Positions 13,101-24,979 of a stretch of 64,000 nucleotides of DNA are shown here, piece by piece. The stretch is from Panorpa germanica (taxonomy: Eukaryota > Arthropoda > Insecta > Mecoptera > Panorpidae). The notes under the pieces are model-generated. The model saw only the letters and a list, made by a program, of their open reading frames with translations. It searched no databases and was not told where the DNA came from. Position 1 is the stretch's first letter, and every line of letters begins with the position of its first letter. The DNA is taken from positions 6,386,001 to 6,450,000 of the forward strand of contig OY783221.1 of the NCBI GenBank assembly GCA_963678705.1, written 5' to 3'. A program made the position numbers and the translations under genes.

Positions 13101-13499
13101 TATATTGACATTTATATTCAAACGAATAGATGGGTGTTTTATTTGAAAACGTGTTATACAAATGCTAAGTGAAAATGTATTGAATTATAATGAAATTTTC
13201 ATTCAATGTGAATGATTTATCCATACTATTTTACATTTACATTGATAGCTGAAACTGATTATACTTTTTGTGCACATGCATTACATTATTTGCATAAAGG
13301 ATGAAATTTACAATTATCGTTCAATTGTAAAAATAAAACTACAGGCTAACAAACTCAACTGTTCGATTCAATATATGCAATTGATATTTACTTAAATTGG
13401 AATATATGCACTTTTTATATTTAATAAAAAAATAATATTGGAGTTTCTGTGGTTCCTAGAGAGACTAACTGTGGCGTTTTCTGAAGCTATTGTTAGTTG
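10173..13499. other. Gene-free stretch
   Basis: AT-rich sequence dense in stops in all frames, with a short (TA)n near 11190. A slightly GC-richer 12,758-12,801 segment ends in GTAAGT and was considered as an exon, but support is weak. Confidence 0.55.
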
Positions 13500-13787
13500 A
13501 AGACAGTTAACAATTATTAATTTTATTAATTGCTGATGCTTGATGCTAGATTGAAATGTTTTCTGGTCTAATCCCAAACCAGAGATATATTTTCTGGATA
13601 TAGTTGTTGTAAAGTTATATTGATTATTGCATACATCATCGAACACGTATTAGGCAGCGGTGTAGTTCTCATTTATTAGGTCATGACACGAGAAATAGTG
13701 CTAACAAATAAAGGGTCGTCGGTGATAGGACTTTGCATTGCAACTAGGTGTATGTAAACGTCAGATTAATTAAATTAAAGAAAATAA
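13500..13787 (+). mobile_element. tRNA-derived SINE copy, diverged
   Basis: Has the body motif ATTAGGCAGCGGTGT (13648-13662) and tail GTCGGTGATAGGACT (13718 on), with ATTAATTAAATTAAAG at the end. The head is more diverged than in the 5.6 kb copy. A short antisense frame crosses it and is not a gene. Confidence 0.7.
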
Positions 13788-14712
13788 TAATTGTGCTGTC
13801 AAAATTAACAATAAGAAAATTTATTTGCCTAATATAGTGTGGTATTTAAGAGGCTATTTATTATTATGTTCCTATATATATTAAAGCTCCTATATATAAA
13901 TTCCTATACCTAAAGAAATAATTACATAATCTGTTTGCGCCTGGTGGATAGTCTTCTACTCTAACTTACTATTTTTTAACATGATTAGTTGACAATTATA
14001 ATTACATTTAAAATAGAAGTAGAGTAGTAAATTAACCTTGGATATAGCTTGTGGCGATCTAGCAAGTGTACAACTTTACTGCAAGACAGTTTTCTACCTG
14101 GTACTGTCTATTTTATGATACGGATCATATTTATCATAAGTGCTATGTTGGAAGATAAATGAATTTCAGATGTAAAATTGATTTATGTCCCTATTTAGAG
14201 CAACATACATAACTATCACACAAAACTCAGTAGCACTCTTTTAAAATAGTTTCTATTATTATTCAAAGTTGAAAACATAAAAGAATCACTCGCTTGTAAA
14301 ATATTAAAATATATCTATACATATATACGAGTAAGTATATGTATATGTAGTTTCAAAGCATGTATTCGTATTGAATAAAATGAAATTCCCTTTTACATTA
14401 AACTATATTTCCAGTTTTGTTCTTATTTTATTTTCTTTATGGAACAAGCAACAGTACGGGATTTAGATGGGGTATGTACGTATAAATAAACTGAGTAAAA
14501 TGTATCATTCTACATGTTCAAAGATAAATACAAGATGATCCGCTGTAACATTATTCAAGTACAGATGTCCTTATATTTTTAGAATATTTTTGCCTAATGT
14601 TCCTAGATGATTCTTGTCGCAATGCAGAATGTATTTGAAACCCATGTCCGTGAGTTAATTGGTTAACAGTTTCGGTTTTTTTTTTGTATATTCCTCATAT
14701 ATTGTCCTTTTT

Positions 14713-15300
14713 AATGGGCTTGTGTCCTCATTTTTTAGTGGTCGATTTTTCAATTGTTGATTGAAATTGATGTCAATAAATGTGTATTGGCGTATCTATT
14801 TTATTAACTATATAAATGTTGACGGAGATATAGCAATTAAAAGTTTGAATTGTAGTTTTAGCGCTAGAAATGGTCGGCCATATTTGTATGACGTGAAATG
14901 CATTTTAATGTCAGTTATTTGTTGAGTAGCTCAGTGCTGTGGTAATGTTCTGTAGCTGTTGGTAGTCAAATAGTTAAGTAAAATCAAAGAATAATAAGTT
15001 TTTATTTTATTTAACCCTGCTAAGGCAGACATAATATTGAAATTTAATTGTTCCTTGAAATAGCTGTAAATAATATTTGATATTTTGATATATAAATACA
15101 TATAGCAGAGATTTATGAGCTGTAAGGTTGGTAACCTTACATAAGGATTGTGATGTCACATGCACTTGGAATGTGTACAACGTTGAATCCCTTTAATAAT
15201 TAAAGAGACAAAATGACTTTTTTAATTGTTAATATCTCTTAACATATATGGAGTTATTAAAAAATAATTGGACATTTGAGGTTCTAGTAACCCACTTATA
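14713..15300 (+). mobile_element. MITE family GGGCTTGTGTCCT, copy B (3'-truncated)
   Basis: Begins AATGGGCTTGTGTCCTCA and aligns colinearly with the copy at 6755 up to the shared AGTAACCCACTT, then stops. The last 60 or so bases, including the right TIR, are missing. Confidence 0.85.
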
Positions 15301-15699
15301 GAAGTTAACAGACGTCAGGTAAGCTGTTACAAAATAGGCCCCTTAGTGATGCATTTTTACAATCTGACGTCCCGACGTTGTATTATAAAATTACAATATT
15401 TTCACTTAATTTAATTTTTAATATGGACTTAACTTTCGGATGTTGTTCACTAATCTAGGAAATCGTTTTAACTTCATTTAGTATTGAGATTTTTATAATA
15501 TTACTCAAACATAAATAAAATCACAGAAAGTAGTTCAAAATGCTGGTATGAATAGTCAATGTTAAAGCAATGTTTCGAAATTCTCCATTTACTAAAGAAA
15601 TAAAACTAAATCTTATATTAAATTATCAAAGTTTTTAGTACAAATTGTAACAATGTTAAGCTATGTATTTTTACAGTTCTATAAGTCGAAGAACTTTCC

Positions 15700-15702
<3 letters not shown>

Positions 15703-15782
<80 letters not shown>
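15703..15782. repeat. (TA)n microsatellite
   Basis: About 80 bp of pure AT/TA dinucleotide. It creates a spurious IYIYIY reading frame. Confidence 0.95.
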
Positions 15783-15785
<3 letters not shown>

Positions 15786-17539
15786 AGTTTACTATTGCTA
15801 TTATTCTTATTTGTTTTAAATATTTTATATGATACTATTTTTCTTTCCACATAAAATATACATTATTTGCGACTACTTAATGTATTAAAATTCCACCAGT
15901 AACAGTGCGGAAAATTCAAGGTTCACATGTGGCACATGATATAGACTTACCGATTGTTAACAGGTTTTTATATAATTTTGTTTATGGACATTTTGTTCTT
16001 ATTCAATAAATTGAAGAAAATTGTAGTAGTCATTAAAAAAATGTCAGATTTTGATTCGGTAATGCAGAAAGAGGAAGCAGGTTCTCGGGAGAAGGGAAGG
16101 AAAGCACAAGTAGGATTTGTGGGAAGACGCTTGACCCAACACAGGCACCCAAATATTCGGTTCAATTATTAGTAGCTACAATTATTTTTGCGTGCGATCT
16201 AAAAAAAGATAATGGTTTAACTAGATAATTGTAGTAAGCCCATATATTGAGTAGCGCTTCAGGCCTGAATCACTTTTATAACGCCACTATGTGTTTGGCT
16301 ATATGTTTTTATCTTTTAAAATAAAAATATTTATTAATTTGTAAAATAAATACAATAATGCCAAAAAATAGTATCGTACACTTTTTGTTTTTTTTTTTCT
16401 TAAAAATACAAATGGCAGAAATTTTTCATGTGGAAATCTGGAACTCTTATGCGCAACATTTGTTAACGCCACTGGGTTAAAAAAAGTTCTATCTTAGGCC
16501 GCAGTTACTACTAAACATTTACTCTTATTTTCCTTTTAATAAAATATATATTCTTCGAGTATTTTAGTCTTCATTTAAAATTAAGTTCCATTTTAAAAGC
16601 TCCGTATACGACTATAGATTTTCACAAAAGCTTCAATCTCTTACTTCGAAAGATGTTTCTCTATTGAAAAGCGCTCAAGCTTTAACTAAAGGCTACTAAT
16701 CAGTATAATTCCGTTTAATGCTCACACACAGCTTGTAAGCTTGGATAAAGCACTGTATTTTTGGATGTCTATACCATAAAAGCCTAAAGCTCGCATTACT
16801 AATCTTTTATAGTATAGAATATAGCAGTGGCATCCAAACTATTTTATATTCTACACCAATAGTTTTACTAGTAAAGAGAAACTATCAGAAATTAAGCTCG
16901 GATAAGTTTTATATACTCGTACTTAACATACGTATAAAGTAAATGACTTGAATTTAAATTGCGTCTTAGTTATTGATGGTGGAGTATAATTAGAAACTTT
17001 TGCAGAATTAATTATTCTTGTAAAAAGACATATATTTCTTTAAAGTAAATATTTGTGAACTTTCGCATGTTCCACCGAGCTTTTCTTGTAAGCTACTGTA
17101 TACAACTCTAAGCTAATGCCGTTCGGGTAGTAATAAGCTTGTTGGTGAACTTAACTATATTGTAGACACGTGGTGCAAGTTGTAAACCATCTAATACTCT
17201 CTTTACTCTCTTGGTTGTATATCATGTTATACTTGAAACCATATGTATGTATATACTACACATATGAGCTTTTACTATACGAGCTTTTACACTACTTAAA
17301 GTTGAACGGTATCATAATGTACTTTATTAAGTAAACAAATGGGAATTTGATATAAAATTAATTAGTTTTATAAATTATCTAACGATTTTCAATCAATATT
17401 CATAGCTTGCTGAATATAAGTACCAAGTATTAATTTCAAATATTTGGTAACGAGAAAATTTCGTAATTAATAAATATTCACAATTTTAGACTTAATTAAA
17501 ATAAAACGAGAACAGTTTTGTTACACACGTATGTATATT

Positions 17540-17618
<79 letters not shown>

Positions 17619-18016
17619 GAGAATTTATAATCATATATGAAGTTGTTTGCGAAAATTACCGCATTGATATGTTTTTCGTATACCCGTATGATGTATTGCT
17701 CAGTGATGTATTAGTAAATATTAAAATAACACCTTCCTCCTATGATAAAGTGTGCTAATGTGACTACACCTTACTTAAAAAATGAAGTCGCAAGAAAATG
17801 GTTGCTGTGTGAGAGCCCTTAATTCGTTACACTGGATATGTCAGAACCTTGTTTATCGATTATAATTACCAGTTTTGTACGTAATAATCTCACAATCATA
17901 GTGTTTGTAAAATTCCGTTCCCGAGATACGCTCTACAGTGACTATTATATACGGTATACGCTCCATGCCACTTAGTTTATTGCATGTACTATATAAATAT
18001 ATACAAAAAAAAAAAT
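15783..18016. other. Gene-free stretch with scattered AAAGCTT/GAGCTTTT motifs
   Basis: No supported gene. A 45-codon MSDFDSVMQKEEAGSREKGR frame at 16,041-16,169 is open but unrecognised. From about 16,590 to 17,300 the motifs AAAAGCTC, AAGCTT and GAGCTTTT recur many times (see findings). Confidence 0.5.
17540..17612. repeat. (TA)n microsatellite
   Basis: TA dinucleotides with one ACATAT interruption near the start and ATGTATGTG at the end. Confidence 0.95.
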
Positions 18017-18027
18017 ATTGTTTTGTA

Positions 18028-18396
18028 TAAGTAAGAAAATATGGTTTAGAAATGAGTCCCGCAAAATTATATCAACTATAATCAGAATCAAAAGTAATCA
18101 TTGTAAAACCCCAGCTCACCTGTACAAAATTAATATTAAATCTGATGATAAATGCCAATGTGGTGAAGAAGGAACTTTAGATCATATAAGAATGCGAAAT
18201 ATTAGTGAAATATTAGATGTGATTAAAATTATCCTGTTAATACTAAATTTTTGTTAAGTGATTCAAAATTAATTAGTGAATTATTTAAATATTTATAAAT
18301 TTGTAAAATAGAATTATAAAATTTTAAATATATATAAAAAATGTTTGATGGTGGCTATGACGAATAAAAGTAAATGCAAATAAATAAAAAAAAAAA
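18028..18396 (+). mobile_element. 5'-truncated non-LTR retrotransposon (LINE) 3' end with 11-bp target duplication
   Basis: ATTGTTTTGTA flanks the insert at 18017-18027 and 18397-18407. The insert encodes the C-terminal end of a LINE ORF2-type protein: a TPAHLYKI-like stretch, then DDKCQCGEEGTLDHI, the cysteine/histidine cluster often seen after the RT/RNase H region in such elements. A 3' UTR and an AAATAAATAAAAAAAAAA tail follow. Reverse transcriptase itself is missing. The precise clade is not assigned. Confidence 0.78.
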
Positions 18397-19837
18397 ATTG
18401 TTTTGTAAAAATAAAATATAATATTACTGTTGGTATTTCATATTTTTAAGCAATGCATCAAATGTTAATCCTTTTAAAAATATATCCACTACGTTGAATT
18501 CTCTTTTTTCAAGGTAAATTACCTGTAATGACAAAGACAATAGTATTATATACTTTGTACTAAACTAAAAATACTCAAAACCCTTCTGTAAATTAAGGAT
18601 CCGCTTCCATAGCAGTCGTAGTTGTAACAACATTGCGAGCAAAACGAAGCCCTGAAGTCATTTTGCAGTCAGCTAGTCTCCCGCTAGTTTAATGATTGTG
18701 GCATGTATATTCAACAACAGGGATGTGTAACCATTTGCTTTAGGGTTATATACAATGTCTTGTACAAAATAATTAGTATTGTGCCACTTACTTATGGTTT
18801 AAGGAATCAGGTTATTAACAAATATGAAGTCTTCATCAAAATATAGATTGGTAGCACTTAGACAATGGATGTAAAAATAAATGTGGAGAACGTCTCTATT
18901 TAAAAACTATACTGTACAAACAATTATTCGTAGAAAAGCTTTAGACGCCTATTTCTTAGGCTAAGGATACAAAGAAGAATAGCACTATTCTTCTTCGCAG
19001 TGCAGTCTTAGTCTAAGAAAGATTATTTATCAATAACTTGATAAAAATTTGTTTATGTATTTGTATTGTATTATGCATTTATTAACGTATATGACAATTT
19101 ATGTTAGAGTAATAATTATTATATGCATTTAAGAAAAAGTTGGAACATTTTAATATAGGATGATTATTTTATAAAAATATTTTTATAAAAAGCTCATAAA
19201 AAGGTTGCATACCGGCGTTTAACATGTTTTATTTTATGTAAGTATAGCAAGTCATTTGTCTCATAAACTCAACATGTTTTTACTGAATATTGTTATGATT
19301 TTATCTTAAATAATGTTAGTTTACTTGTTTAAAAGTTAACAAGAATAATATACTTGCATAGAGATCTACATATTTTGAAATTATTACTAATAGATACAAT
19401 AGCATATAAACATACTTGTAGTCAAATGCTTCAACCGATATAATGGTCGCCGCTGATGATCGTTCCATTGCGCCACTCCATTTCACTTCATTCCAAAAAC
19501 CTGTCGTGAGTCTTGTCTAGGTTTAAGTAGGAACAGGTTGGAATTTCATTCATTACGTTCCATCTGTTTTCACATTTTAGTAATAAAATAGAATTAGAAA
19601 ATAATTAATTTTACCTGTTAAAAGCTTATTTAATTTAGTGTAGGTACATAAACAAAGTCTTTACTTTAAGGGTTGCTATGTTTTTATACCCTATTGGATT
19701 GGATCTGCATTACACATAACCGTTATTCTATTCGTAAAAATCATCATTACCAAATGAATACAATAGTTATGTGTTATTATTTGCTTAAATCTTTGAAATT
19801 CTACTCAGAAATATTGTATATTACATAATATAAAATC

Positions 19838-19879
19838 ATATATATATATATTTATATATATATATTTATATATATATAC

Positions 19880-19914
<35 letters not shown>

Positions 19915-19915
19915 T

Positions 19916-19978
<63 letters not shown>

Positions 19979-19981
19979 TAT
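19838..19981. repeat. Interrupted (TA)n/(TATG)n microsatellite
   Basis: About 140 bp of TA repeats interrupted by TTTATA, ACATAT, GTATAT and ACACACAT variants. Confidence 0.95.
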
Positions 19982-20759
19982 GCCGGTAGCCACCTCAAAT
20001 GTTAACATTATTTGTGGTGCCTGTAAAGGTTGTGATATATGTCCATCGAACTGACGACGATGAGACGTCCGTCCATGACCCCGGACATTTTTGTTTCATT
20101 CTAAATGGAGTGAGTGTTTTTGCAGGATGGAACGACCATTACTGAGACACTTACTTATAATTGATGCAATTAACCTCTAAGTGGAAATTAAAATAGAATT
20201 AACATTTAATATTAAATATTTGGGTGATTATTCACGTTAAAAAATTGCTTGTACATTTATAATTGTTTCCAAATCAGTGTGTATTTATTTTTCGTTCAAC
20301 ACCTTTAGTCTATTACTTTTGTTAATAAAAATTCTTGATAAGTACATAATCTCCGTAGCCTAGGGACACTTTATATCATTGTAGCTTCGCTTATAATTAC
20401 AAAATAATTACGAGTAGATTAAAATCATTTAGATAATGATGTATTTATATTGGGTTGTGTTCTATCTCATAACTAGACTCGATTCTGTTTAGTGTTTAGT
20501 CATTCGAAAGATGATAAAAGGTAAATTTTAATGACGACCAACCGCGGTTCAATGCGTGGAAATAGCGGGAAATGAGTAGTCTAGACAAAGTCTATTTTAA
20601 AATATATTAAAGCGTTCTGTTTGAGATTGTTTGTAATTAAAGTTAACAAACATACATACTGAATATAATAAACTATATCTGATTATAAATGGAATGATGA
20701 TTTTTTAATATGCAAAAGTTTTCCAGGCAGAAAATTGTCTTGCAGTGTCAGTTTCAAAA

Positions 20760-20890
20760 CTCACATAAAAATTGTAATGCATGATACTAATTGCGAAATT
20801 CTAATTCATGTTTTCAAAATTTATCTTTAATTGACAATAGATACCAATGTGGAAAATCAATAACTTTAGATTATATTCGTATTTATTATA
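20760..20890 (+). pseudogene. Degenerate LINE ORF2 C-terminal fragment
   Basis: One frame reads QNLSLIDNRYQCGKSITLDYIRI, recognisably related to YKINIKSDDKCQCGEEGTLDHIRM at 18.1-18.2 kb. One of the cysteines and the His are lost, and upstream frames are broken by stops. An old relic of the same or a related element. Confidence 0.5.
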
Positions 20891-22032
20891 TTGTAAGATA
20901 TAAGTAGTTGTCTAAAGTGTGACAGGACGTGATAAGGAGGGGGAGCAGTCGTAAGTTTCGTGACGTAACATTTAATCTACAATTTGATTTCTAAAAAAAG
21001 AATAAGAAAATTTTGATAAGATTTCCAATTTTCAAATGTTTCACAAGGGGTTCCCTTTTTACCAATCACTTGACAAGATGTTCCCTTTTTCCTAATCATT
21101 GTCACAAAATTGAGCTCAAAAGCTCAATTCAATTCAATGATCCTAAGAAATTTGGTAACATAATAAGATTTTGTACAACCATTTAGAACTCAAAAAAAAA
21201 TTGTGCTAGAAAGTTGAAATTTTGTATATAGGCTAACCTTGGTAACTTATTTACGAATCGAAAAAAAAACCAAATTTTGAAAAAATTGAAAATATTTTTT
21301 ATTTTGATAAATTGAAAAATTATTTTATTATTGTGCGAGTTTATTATTTCAATTTAAAAATAGAATTAATATGAAATGTAATTACGAATTATTTTATTGG
21401 ATTCAAATCATACACGCCAAAAAGACGTCGCATTGCGACGGGGGTAAACTCTAGTTGTAATTAGAATATCCTAAAAATTTAATTGCAAAAAAATATTATA
21501 TTAAAATACTTGCAGTAGAAATAATTTTTTGATGACCCTGTATTTTAGACGTCGTATTTTACAAACATATTAAAGACGTTTCAAGTCAGCCCGTCGCGTC
21601 TGGTCCAACATTAAATATTTCAACCACCATATTGAATATGAGGGAATAACAGTGTCAGTGAATTTGAATACAAAATCTTCTGTAAGACACTCATGTAATC
21701 TTAGAGGTCCTAGTTTTATGATAGAGCTTTAACAACTTAGACGGCAGGCACACAAGCACTGTGTGTTTGGGGGGGGGAGGGTAGTGTCGTTGGTGAGTAG
21801 AGCACAAGAAGACTACGCAACTGTTATTAAACTGTAATTAAATTTAATTTACTAATCTATGTATAAATGTAGCTTTAATAGAGTAAGTTTGAAAATGAAC
21901 TGATATACGCATGATTATTTAAGGCCACATTACAGGACACATGTGGGGTTAACCTAACCCCATATGGTTTGCATTTAATGTTATTACTTATCTGGGATAC
22001 CAGTAAGCCAAATAGGTATATATATTCATAGG

Positions 22033-22182
22033 CATGGGCGTCCACAGAAGGGGTAAACCTGGGATCACACAAATTTACAATAACTAAAATTTTATTGAAA
22101 TATTTTGCAAAAAATGGAGTATGTAAATATTTATAGGATTTAAAGTTTGCCCCTCTTGGAAAATTTTCTGCGGATGCCACTG
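22033..22182. mobile_element. hAT-like MITE with 8-bp target duplication
   Basis: 150 bp. The left end is CATGGGCGTCCACAGAAGGG; the right end, inverted, is CAGTGGCATCCGCAGAAAA, then AGGGGCAAACTTT, matching AGGGGTAAACCTG at the left. Flanks TTCATAGG (22025-22032) and TTTATAGG (22183-22190) agree at seven of eight positions. This fits hAT insertion. An antisense frame over it is spurious. Confidence 0.7.
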
Positions 22183-22769
22183 TTTATAGGTACGTTACTC
22201 CTCAAGCTATCTACAGCGAACACATATGGTATAATACCATTAATAATTCAACCGCCAAGTTTTATCACTGTCTGGGATTTAGCTTAATTTACAAAAATTG
22301 TTTTATGGAATTTATGACGAGAATTAACGTATCGGACTGATGTATGAATGAATACGTTACTCTGAATGTATGTACAGGGTGTCCACCGCAAAATATTTAC
22401 AAAATTTAAAAGGCTCTTTATGTAAAACTATTTTTTAAATATTGTCAAATAATTGGATATGTTTATAATCAGGAGCGGCCTTAGCCATTGCGAGGCTCCG
22501 TGGCGGTAGATCTTTGCGAGGCACTTGTTCTTTGTATAATTTATGTAAATTGTAAGTAAGTATTTTTGATAATAATTGACGAGAAATAAAATTTTATATT
22601 GCAAGTTTTATAAAAGTTAACAAGTACAAAGACGACAAATATTAATGATGATAAACTAAGGCACATGAATGTCTTAAAAGATATACGCAATGATTCTAGT
22701 GGAATTTCTAAAGAGCGAGGCGCAAGAAGACAAAACCATATGAAATCATTAAACTAACAGAGACACCAA

Positions 22770-23060
22770 GAACAAATTCGTTGCTAAGTCCCATCACCGA
22801 CTGCTGCCTATCTTGGCAGTTTTTGTGATGTCGCGGCCTCATATATGGAGTACTACCGCCTAATAAGTTTATGATTTTTTTTTTATATTTATTTATTAAG
22901 CTTTGGCTTATTCAGCCTTCTTGCCATTTAAAAAAGTTTATGATTTATATATGTATAATTGTATATGTACATAATCAATTTAACTTGATAACAAGCAAAC
23001 CCAGAGAATATACTTCAGTAGCGTGAATGGAACCTGAAGACACATCAGTTAGCATCAACT
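22770..23060 (-). mobile_element. tRNA-derived SINE copy carrying a nested LINE fragment
   Basis: Antisense tail (TTGCTAAGTCCCATCACCGAC) at 22780-22801, body (TACTACCGCCTAATAAG) near 22851-22867, and head-side motif CCCAGAGAATATACTTC near 23000. The body is interrupted at 22877-22933 by a separate insertion. Confidence 0.72.
22877..22933 (-). mobile_element. Short LINE 3'-end insertion with 12-bp target duplication
   Basis: AAGTTTATGATT occurs at 22865-22876 and again at 22934-22945. The roughly 57 bp between, read on the minus strand, runs GGCTGAATAAGCCAAAGC then AATAAATAAATATAAAAAA, which is a LINE 3' terminus with a poly(A)-like tail. Severe 5' truncation. Confidence 0.65.
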
Positions 23061-24210
23061 TTTTCTGTAACATAATTTAGGACTTACAAAAATTAATTTA
23101 TTTAAAAATTGCTTCCTTTAACTGTGGTGCAGTTATATTTAGTAAGAAAAAAATTAATCAAAAAATATGGCTTTATAGAATTTAATAATGGTAATATATA
23201 CATTGTGTTTTTCTCTTTTCTATAAAAAACTAATCAACCCTTAAGTTTTCCAAATAAATCCTGTAAATGTCTATTCTGAAAATAACCACTATTGGCCATT
23301 ATATAAATACCAAACAGCCATTTCCTTATAATTCCTGTAGGAGTACCTATGTACCTTGATACTCCTGAAACTTCCAGAAGTAAGCTACTATACTTACTAA
23401 ACTACTATAAACTTTTAAATACAGATGTTGAGCTATTCCCGATAGATGTTTTCCTTCGTAGACTGCATTCAAAAGCCAGAAGTATTTAAGATGGAATGGA
23501 GTACAATTTACAGAACTGCCTGGTGAGAGAGAAGGTGTGCTATAGCACATCTAACGGTAACGTTAACTAGTAAAAGTTGAATAGAATGTTCTATTTAGTT
23601 TGTTTAGTGTTTCCTGTTTGGAATTATAAGAGTTTATAGCACATTATTTTGTTTACTTCAACTAGGTACTTTAATGTATTAAATTACAAGTAAGTTAAAA
23701 TTAATTAATCATTTCCGGAGTAACTTATGAGGAAACTACATTTATTGAAGTAATATTACAAGTTTCTCTTTGCTAAGAAACTTTGACTATATGTTTTATT
23801 ATATAATGTTGCTTTTTAGCGTTTTAGGTGGCTTTGTGGTTAGTGTAGTGGCTCACAGCATCTATAATAGCAAAGAAACAACATCTGAATATATGTAATT
23901 CAACGAGAATCTTTCGCTAAAGAAATGTGATCAAGTTTAACACATTGCTGGGAGATTAATTGGATTTCTGTGCAGGAGACGATAATCTCATTTGCTTTCA
24001 GGGAATCCCTATTTATTCACTGAAGTTTGATGTCCATGTGTTGCTTATCTATGTATAGCTCGCATTTTTAATTATTTACTCGTGTATTGCAATCTGTCCC
24101 ATAGAAATTTAACAATAGGTTTACAATAATTACCGTATTTATTATTTAATTGAATTAAGTCCTGTGATGTCATCCTCTTCCATTTACTAAATGTAGGATT
24201 CTCTTCTTTT

Positions 24211-24652
24211 ATGCCGGTTTCACACCAGAAAGACAGTTCAATAAAACACGAACAAAAACTTGTTTTTCTCAACAAAAACACCAATTTTTACATTGAAGAG
24301 ACAGTTCTTCAATTTTTTTGTGTTTTGTTGCTGTTTTAGTAAACAAAACACATTCCCATCTAGAGTCGGTAAGATCAAAGAAAACCACGTTTGTTATTGT
24401 TTTTTAGTCTGCTTGGTTTGAACACGCAGTTTTGTTTTTTGCGAAGATTTGCGTTTGTCAGTTGTTGTTCATCATGTTTATAATTTTTATGGGACACACA
24501 GAAAAACACTAAAAACCAAACCAGTCTGTTCAGTGTGTACAGTCTGTTTTCGAAAAACGGAACTGTTTTACAATAAAACAAATCATGTTTTCGTTTTGTT
24601 TTTTGATAACAAAACTGTTTTCAAAACTGTCTCTCGGTGTGAATACGGCATT
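24211..24652 (-). mobile_element. MITE, TIR family TGCCGGTTTCACACC, copy 2 (inverted)
   Basis: Starts ATGCCGGTTTCACACCAG and ends CGGTGTGAATACGGCATTA, which are inverted repeats of each other. The interior aligns with 262-627 in reverse orientation. Short open frames across this interval are spurious. Confidence 0.78.
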
Positions 24653-24979
24653 AGGTTAGTCATTAATGTCTCTGGATGGTTCCGCAAAGATATGTGTAGT
24701 TTATAATTCAGTTTAAAATGTGCTATTAAAAAAAAAAATAAAGTTTCACGAAAGAAAGTATTAATTTTATATTGTACCATTGTTGAAGATCCTTTTTTGA
24801 TGGAAAGTCTTTCACTTTCTTTAAGAATAACAAATATTTTCACGAAATATAATATTGGAATATTATGTACCATATACTTCTGGTGTTCTTGTACGTGTAC
24901 TATAGCCAGACGCTAAGCAATGAAACTAGTCAGTTTCATATTAGATGCTGAAAAGTGCAAATCAAAACAAAGACGTTAA

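Noticed and set aside
18500..18520. TTCTCTTTTTTCAAG|GTAAAT as a third ratchet site
   Set aside because: The donor half departs from GTAAGT and the acceptor is AAG; weaker than the two sites reported.
15663..20008. [10 protein letters not shown] frames at 15,663-15,854 and 19,805-20,008, and a similar one at 42,976-43,185
   Set aside because: Translations of (TA)n microsatellites.
19440..20145. Possible TIR element from TAATGGTCG... to ...CGACCATTA enclosing a (TA)n tract
   Set aside because: Inverted similarity is patchy (GTTCCAT, CTCCATTT) and needs gaps close to the ends; boundaries are not convincing.
24072..24873. Four overlapping frames on both strands
   Set aside because: They lie in or across the TGCCGGTTTCACACC MITE and change phase freely; none resembles a transposase.
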